A stretch of 8,617 nucleotides of DNA, taken from assembly GCA_964390795.1 (NCBI GenBank), contig CAYMLQ010000256.1, forward strand, positions 1 through 8,617, written 5' to 3'. Under the pieces are notes generated by a model. It was not told the DNA's origin and made no database searches. It saw nothing but the letters and a program-made list of their open reading frames with translations. Position 1 is the stretch's first letter. Every line of letters begins with the position of its first letter. A program made the position numbers and the translations under genes. Source of the DNA: CAYMLQ01 sp964390795 (GTDB lineage Bacteria; Verrucomicrobiota; Kiritimatiellia; RFP12; UBA1067). Of the stretch, positions 6,624 to 8,617 are shown in pieces.

Positions 6624-6650
6624 CTCGTGCAAAACTCCGTTTTGCACGAG
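6624..6650. repeat. Perfect 12-bp hairpin after the exported-protein gene
   Basis: CTCGTGCAAAAC (6624-6635) and GTTTTGCACGAG (6639-6650) are exact reverse complements around a three-base TCC loop, starting 4 bases after the TAG stop. No T-run follows; GAGGAGGG comes next instead. It may block exonucleases at the mRNA 3' end or act as a weak terminator. It could also be a copy of a dispersed palindromic repeat, since a convincing terminator already exists at 6742-6777. Confidence 0.6.
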
Positions 6651-6652
6651 GA

Positions 6653-6734
6653 GGGTTCAGTATTCAGGGGTCAGAGGTCGAATCCTGTTTGCCGCGTGTG
6701 TTGCTTTTCCTGAACCCTGACACCCTGAACCCTG
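6653..6734. repeat. CAGGGTTCAG-type intergenic repeat with inverted arms
   Basis: The right arm holds an exact 11-base direct repeat, CCTGAACCCTG at 6709-6719 and 6724-6734, with ACAC between. The left arm (6652-6677) is built from the complementary words AGGGTTCAG, TTCAGGGG and TCAGAGG. The two arms form an imperfect inverted repeat around a loop of about 31 bases (6678-6708). Blocks made of GGGTTCAG words recur between genes in a range of bacteria. Copy number in this genome cannot be seen here. Confidence 0.6.
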
Positions 6735-6741
6735 TCGGCAA

Positions 6742-6777
6742 AAAAGAGAGCCCCGGCTTTCGCCGAGGCTCTCTTTT
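6742..6777. terminator. Bidirectional rho-independent terminator between the exported-protein gene and gdhA
   Basis: GAGAGCC (6746-6752) pairs with GGCTCTC (6767-6773). After one C/A mismatch, CGGC (6754-6757) pairs with GCCG (6762-6765), around a TTTC loop. Flanking AAAA (6742-6745) and TTTT (6774-6777) extend the stem and give a T-run on each strand. It lies 28 bases beyond the gdhA stop on the minus strand and about 120 beyond the plus-strand stop, so it can end both converging transcripts. Confidence 0.85.
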
Positions 6778-6804
6778 ATGTCCCGATGAAGAACAGGGTG
6801 GCTG

Positions 6805-8142
6805 TTACACCAGGCCCTGCTCCAGCATCGCTGTGGCGACCTTCATGAAGCCGGCGATGTTCGCGCCCATCACGTAGTTGCCCTTGTGGCCAAACTCTTC
6901 GGCGCGCTCCCAGCACTGGCTGTGGATGTCGACCATGATCTTGTGCAGACGGTCCTCGACCTCTTCGCGCGTCCACGAGTAGCGCATCGAGTTCTGGCTC
7001 ATCTCAAGACCCGAGGTCGCCACGCCGCCGGCGTTGGCGGCCTTGCCCGGCCCGTACATGATCTTCGCGTTCACGAAGAGTTCGACGGCTTCCGGGGTGC
7101 TCGGCATGTTCGCGCCTTCGGCGACCACTTTGCAGCCGCTCTTCAGCAGCTTCGCGGCGTCCTCGCCGTTGATCTCGTTTTGCGTCGCGGACGGGAAGGC
7201 GCAGTCACAGGGGATGCCCCACGGACGCTGGCCCTCGATATAGTCGCAACCGAACTTGTCAGCGTACTCCTTGATACGGCCGCGCTTGACGTTCTTCAGA
7301 TCCATCACGAATGCAAGCTTCTCTGCCGTGATGCCGGCCTTGTCGTAGATCGTGCCCGCGGAGTCGGAGAGCGAGACGCAGGTGGCGCCGAGCTGGTTCA
7401 GCTTCTCGACCGTGTACTGGGCGACGTTACCCGAGCCCGACACGGCGCAGATCTTGCCGTCGAAGCTCTCGCCGCGCTTCTTGAGCATCTCCTGGGCGAA
7501 GAACACCGCGCCGTAGCCCGTGGCTTCCGGGCGGATCAGCGAGCCGCCCCACGTGCGGCCCTTGCCGGTCAGCACGCCCGTGAACTCGTTGCGCAGGCGC
7601 TTGTACTGGCCGAACATATAGCCGATCTCGCGGCCGCCCACGCCGATATCACCCGCCGGCACGTCGGTGTCAGGGCCGATGTGGCGGAAAAGCTCGCTCA
7701 TGAATGACTGGCAGAAGCGCATCACCTCGTGATCCGACTTGCCCTTGGGGTCGAAGTCCGAACCGCCCTTGCCGCCGCCCATGGGCAGGGTCGTCAGGGC
7801 GTTCTTGAAAACCTGCTCGAAGCCGAGGAACTTCAGGATGCTCTGGTTCACCGAGGGGTGGAAACGCAGACCGCCTTTGTAAGGCCCGATCGCGCTGTTG
7901 AACTCGAAGCGGAAGCCGCGGTTGATTTGGTACACGCCTTTATCGTCCTGCCAAGGGACGCGGAACGTGATCGAGCGCTCGGGCTCGACCATCCGGTCAA
8001 GGATGCGCTCTTTCTCTAAAATAGGACGGGCGGCCAACACGGGTTCGAGTGATTCCAGAACCTCTTGGACTGCCTGCAGAAATTCGGGTTCATTCGCATT
8101 GCGCTTGCGGACGTTTTCGAGAACGTTCTTGACGTAGCTCAT
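6805..8142 (-). CDS. gdhA: Glutamate dehydrogenase, hexameric class, probably NADP-dependent
   Basis: Catalyses reductive amination of 2-oxoglutarate with ammonia to glutamate in the cytoplasm, a main route of ammonia assimilation. The 445 residues match the 50-kDa class I GDH family from end to end. Substrate and catalytic residues are present: K89 (GPYKGGLRF), K113 (FKNALTTLP), K125 (MGGGKGGSDFDPKG) and D165 (PAGDIGVGGREIGYM), with the same numbering as the Clostridium symbiosum enzyme. The nucleotide domain has SGSGNVAQY (235-243). After the second strand comes SLSDSAGT, where the serine/aspartate pattern resembles NADP-type E. coli GdhA rather than NAD-type enzymes; this cofactor call is an inference. 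The C-terminal part has AGGVATSGLEMSQNS. TAGGAG upstream supports the ATG at 8142. It stands alone, with its own terminator at 6742-6777 and a long upstream region bearing a sigma54-like promoter, consistent with nitrogen-responsive control. Confidence 0.98.
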   Translation of the reverse strand: MSYVKNVLENVRKRNANEPEFLQAVQEVLESLEPVLAARPILEKERILDRMVEPERSITFRVPWQDDKGVYQINRGFRFEFNSAIGPYKGGLRFHPSVNQSILKFLGFEQVFKNALTTLPMGGGKGGSDFDPKGKSDHEVMRFCQSFMSELFRHIGPDTDVPAGDIGVGGREIGYMFGQYKRLRNEFTGVLTGKGRTWGGSLIRPEATGYGAVFFAQEMLKKRGESFDGKICAVSGSGNVAQYTVEKLNQLGATCVSLSDSAGTIYDKAGITAEKLAFVMDLKNVKRGRIKEYADKFGCDYIEGQRPWGIPCDCAFPSATQNEINGEDAAKLLKSGCKVVAEGANMPSTPEAVELFVNAKIMYGPGKAANAGGVATSGLEMSQNSMRYSWTREEVEDRLHKIMVDIHSQCWERAEEFGHKGNYVMGANIAGFMKVATAMLEQGLV

Positions 8143-8209
8143 CTTAGACTCCTAACCGTTTGTGCCTACAATTTTGTCACCCGTACTTCGAGTGCTAACC
8201 GAGATACAA

Positions 8210-8225
8210 AGCACGGAGCATGCCA
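8210..8225 (-). promoter_or_regulatory. Candidate sigma54 (-24/-12) promoter of gdhA
   Basis: The minus strand reads TGGCATG-CTCC-GTGCT (8225 to 8210) against the RpoN consensus TGGCACG-N4-TTGCW. The invariant GG and GC are present with the required spacing (GG-N10-GC), and 10 of 12 defined positions agree. The predicted start is near 8199, giving a leader of about 57 nucleotides before the gdhA ATG. Sigma54 control is common for nitrogen-assimilation genes. No rpoN or activator gene is in the window to support it. Confidence 0.5.
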
Positions 8226-8302
8226 TACTAAAGAACAAACAGAAAACGTCCACTCTCTTTGTTTTATCTCGCCAGAGGCCGGTTTACGTTGGCACATAAA
8301 AG

Positions 8303-8325
8303 ACAATTATGTCGTACATAATTGT
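8303..8325. promoter_or_regulatory. Perfect 10-3-10 AT-rich dyad upstream of gdhA, candidate activator site
   Basis: ACAATTATGT (8303-8312) and ACATAATTGT (8316-8325) are exact reverse complements around CGT. The centre is about 115 bases upstream of the predicted sigma54 start, where an enhancer-binding protein usually docks. It does not match the NtrC consensus (GCACC-type arms). A second, mutually exclusive pairing GTCGTA (8311-8316) / TACGAC (8330-8335) overlaps its right half. Confidence 0.5.
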
Positions 8326-8401
8326 AGATTACGACGAAATTGTATCTTCTTTGGCGCTTTCCCCCGCAGGACTGACGCATCCTTGTTGAGGGTCGGTGTT
8401 T

Positions 8402-8432
8402 CATAATCATAATCTTGCTCGCAATCGTAATC
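8402..8432. repeat. Degenerate NTAATC hexamer repeat
   Basis: CATAATC-ATAATC (8402-8414) is followed, after a short TTGC, by TCGCAATC-GTAATC (8419-8432). These give four TAATC/CAATC words on the plus strand. It looks like a decayed short tandem repeat. No function is apparent. Confidence 0.4.
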
Positions 8433-8461
8433 CGTTTGAAGTTATAGGTAAGCCCGCCGCA

Positions 8462-8482
8462 GATGAAACGCGGATGAAACGC
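8462..8482. repeat. Two-copy 11-base-period direct repeat
   Basis: GATGAAACGC occurs at 8462-8471 and again at 8473-8482, a period of 11 bases. It lies just upstream of the ATCCGTG repeat and includes the related word CGGATG, so both may belong to one larger intergenic element. Confidence 0.45.
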
Positions 8483-8508
8483 AGACTCCTTTTGACCTTT
8501 TCCTCTCC

Positions 8509-8538
8509 ATCCGCGCTAATCCGTGAAGATCCGTGGCT
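8509..8538. repeat. Three-copy 10-base-period ATCCG(T/C)G repeat (CACGGAT type)
   Basis: ATCCGCGCTA, ATCCGTGAAG and ATCCGTGGCT start at 8509, 8519 and 8529, an exact 10-base period. On the other strand this reads as CACGGAT words followed by a T/A-rich flank. This style of repeat occurs between genes in several environmental and host-associated bacteria. The period near one helical turn places each copy on the same face of the DNA. Confidence 0.5.
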
Positions 8539-8617
8539 AAAAATGAGATGCGCCGGCCCTGCGGGTGCGATTTTATTGTGTTGAAGGTTAAGCGGCCTTG
8601 TGGTGCGAGCGGTAGCG

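Larger units (their letters stand above)
8143..8617. other. 475-base gene-free region upstream of gdhA
   Basis: No credible protein-coding frame is seen: the open frames here lack ribosome binding sites and family resemblance and run through repeats. The part nearest gdhA (8143-8345) is AT-rich and holds a sigma54-like promoter and a long dyad. A sigma70-like pair, TGGACG and TAGTAT, 16 bases apart (about 8252 down to 8225 on the minus strand), overlaps the upstream edge of the sigma54 site. From about 8400 to 8540 the DNA is made of short degenerate repeats. From about 8545 to the right edge I recognise nothing. Confidence 0.6.

Noticed and set aside
6672..6690. tRNA-like TPsiC motif (GGTCGAATCC)
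   Set aside because: The loop is one base short, the five-base stem does not pair, and no acceptor, D or anticodon arm is present; it lies inside the CAGGGTTCAG repeat.
6886..7707. A 273-codon open frame on the plus strand opposite gdhA
   Set aside because: Entirely antisense to a fully conserved glutamate dehydrogenase. Its translation is low-complexity (A/L/R/V/H), the usual signature of a shadow frame.
8174..8199. CIRCE-like HrcA operator upstream of gdhA
   Set aside because: GAGTGCTAA (8190-8198) is an exact CIRCE half-site, but at the required 9-base spacing the other half matches only 4 of 9 bases, and gdhA is not a heat-shock gene.
8065..8584. Two open frames (113 and 62 codons) in the region upstream of gdhA
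   Set aside because: No ribosome binding site, no family resemblance, overlap with the gdhA start, promoter elements and repeats.

Overview
The window is an ordinary-looking stretch of bacterial chromosome, moderately GC-rich in its coding parts, with seven genes I can support plus regulatory and repetitive intergenic DNA. I see no transposase, integrase, phage gene, CRISPR array, rRNA or tRNA. The taxon cannot be fixed from sequence alone. Intergenic repeats built on CAGGGTTCAG and CACGGAT words, a short secreted W/G-rich protein and the style of the proteins loosely suggest the Verrucomicrobiota/Kiritimatiellota/Lentisphaerota (PVC) group. This is an inference, not a demonstrated assignment.

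Left part, minus strand (3288 down to 1): a compact run of a class I SAM methyltransferase, a family 2 polyprenyl-phosphate glycosyltransferase and a WecE-type sugar aminotransferase. These genes overlap by 13 and 4 bases and are almost certainly one operon. They are followed by gltX (glutamyl-tRNA synthetase), which has its own candidate sigma70 promoter and runs off the left edge. The aminotransferase carries an extra segment of about 19 residues, encoded by DNA with an 8-bp inverted repeat, just before its active-site lysine region.

Middle, plus strand (3448 to 6619): divergent from that operon is a large multi-membrane GT-C glycosyltransferase (ArnT/PMT-like), then a small RDD-domain membrane protein and a small exported protein of unknown function. 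The aminotransferase, the polyprenyl-phosphate glycosyltransferase and the GT-C transferase together resemble the ArnB-ArnC-ArnT logic. In that scheme a 4-aminosugar is made on a nucleotide, moved to undecaprenyl phosphate, flipped, and attached to an envelope acceptor outside the inner membrane. The methyltransferase could tailor the sugar or lipid.

Right part: a near-perfect hairpin, a CAGGGTTCAG repeat block and a bidirectional terminator separate the plus-strand genes from gdhA (hexameric, probably NADP-dependent glutamate dehydrogenase) on the minus strand. Upstream of gdhA is a 475-base gene-free region. It has a good match to a sigma54 (-24/-12) promoter and, about 115 bases upstream of the predicted transcription start, a perfect 10-3-10 AT-rich dyad placed where an enhancer-binding protein would sit. 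The rest holds short degenerate repeats (ATAATC, GATGAAACGC and ATCCGTG words).

The strongest candidates for something new are the Arn-like envelope glycosylation module, the palindrome-associated in-frame insertion in the aminotransferase, and the predicted sigma54/dyad control of gdhA.
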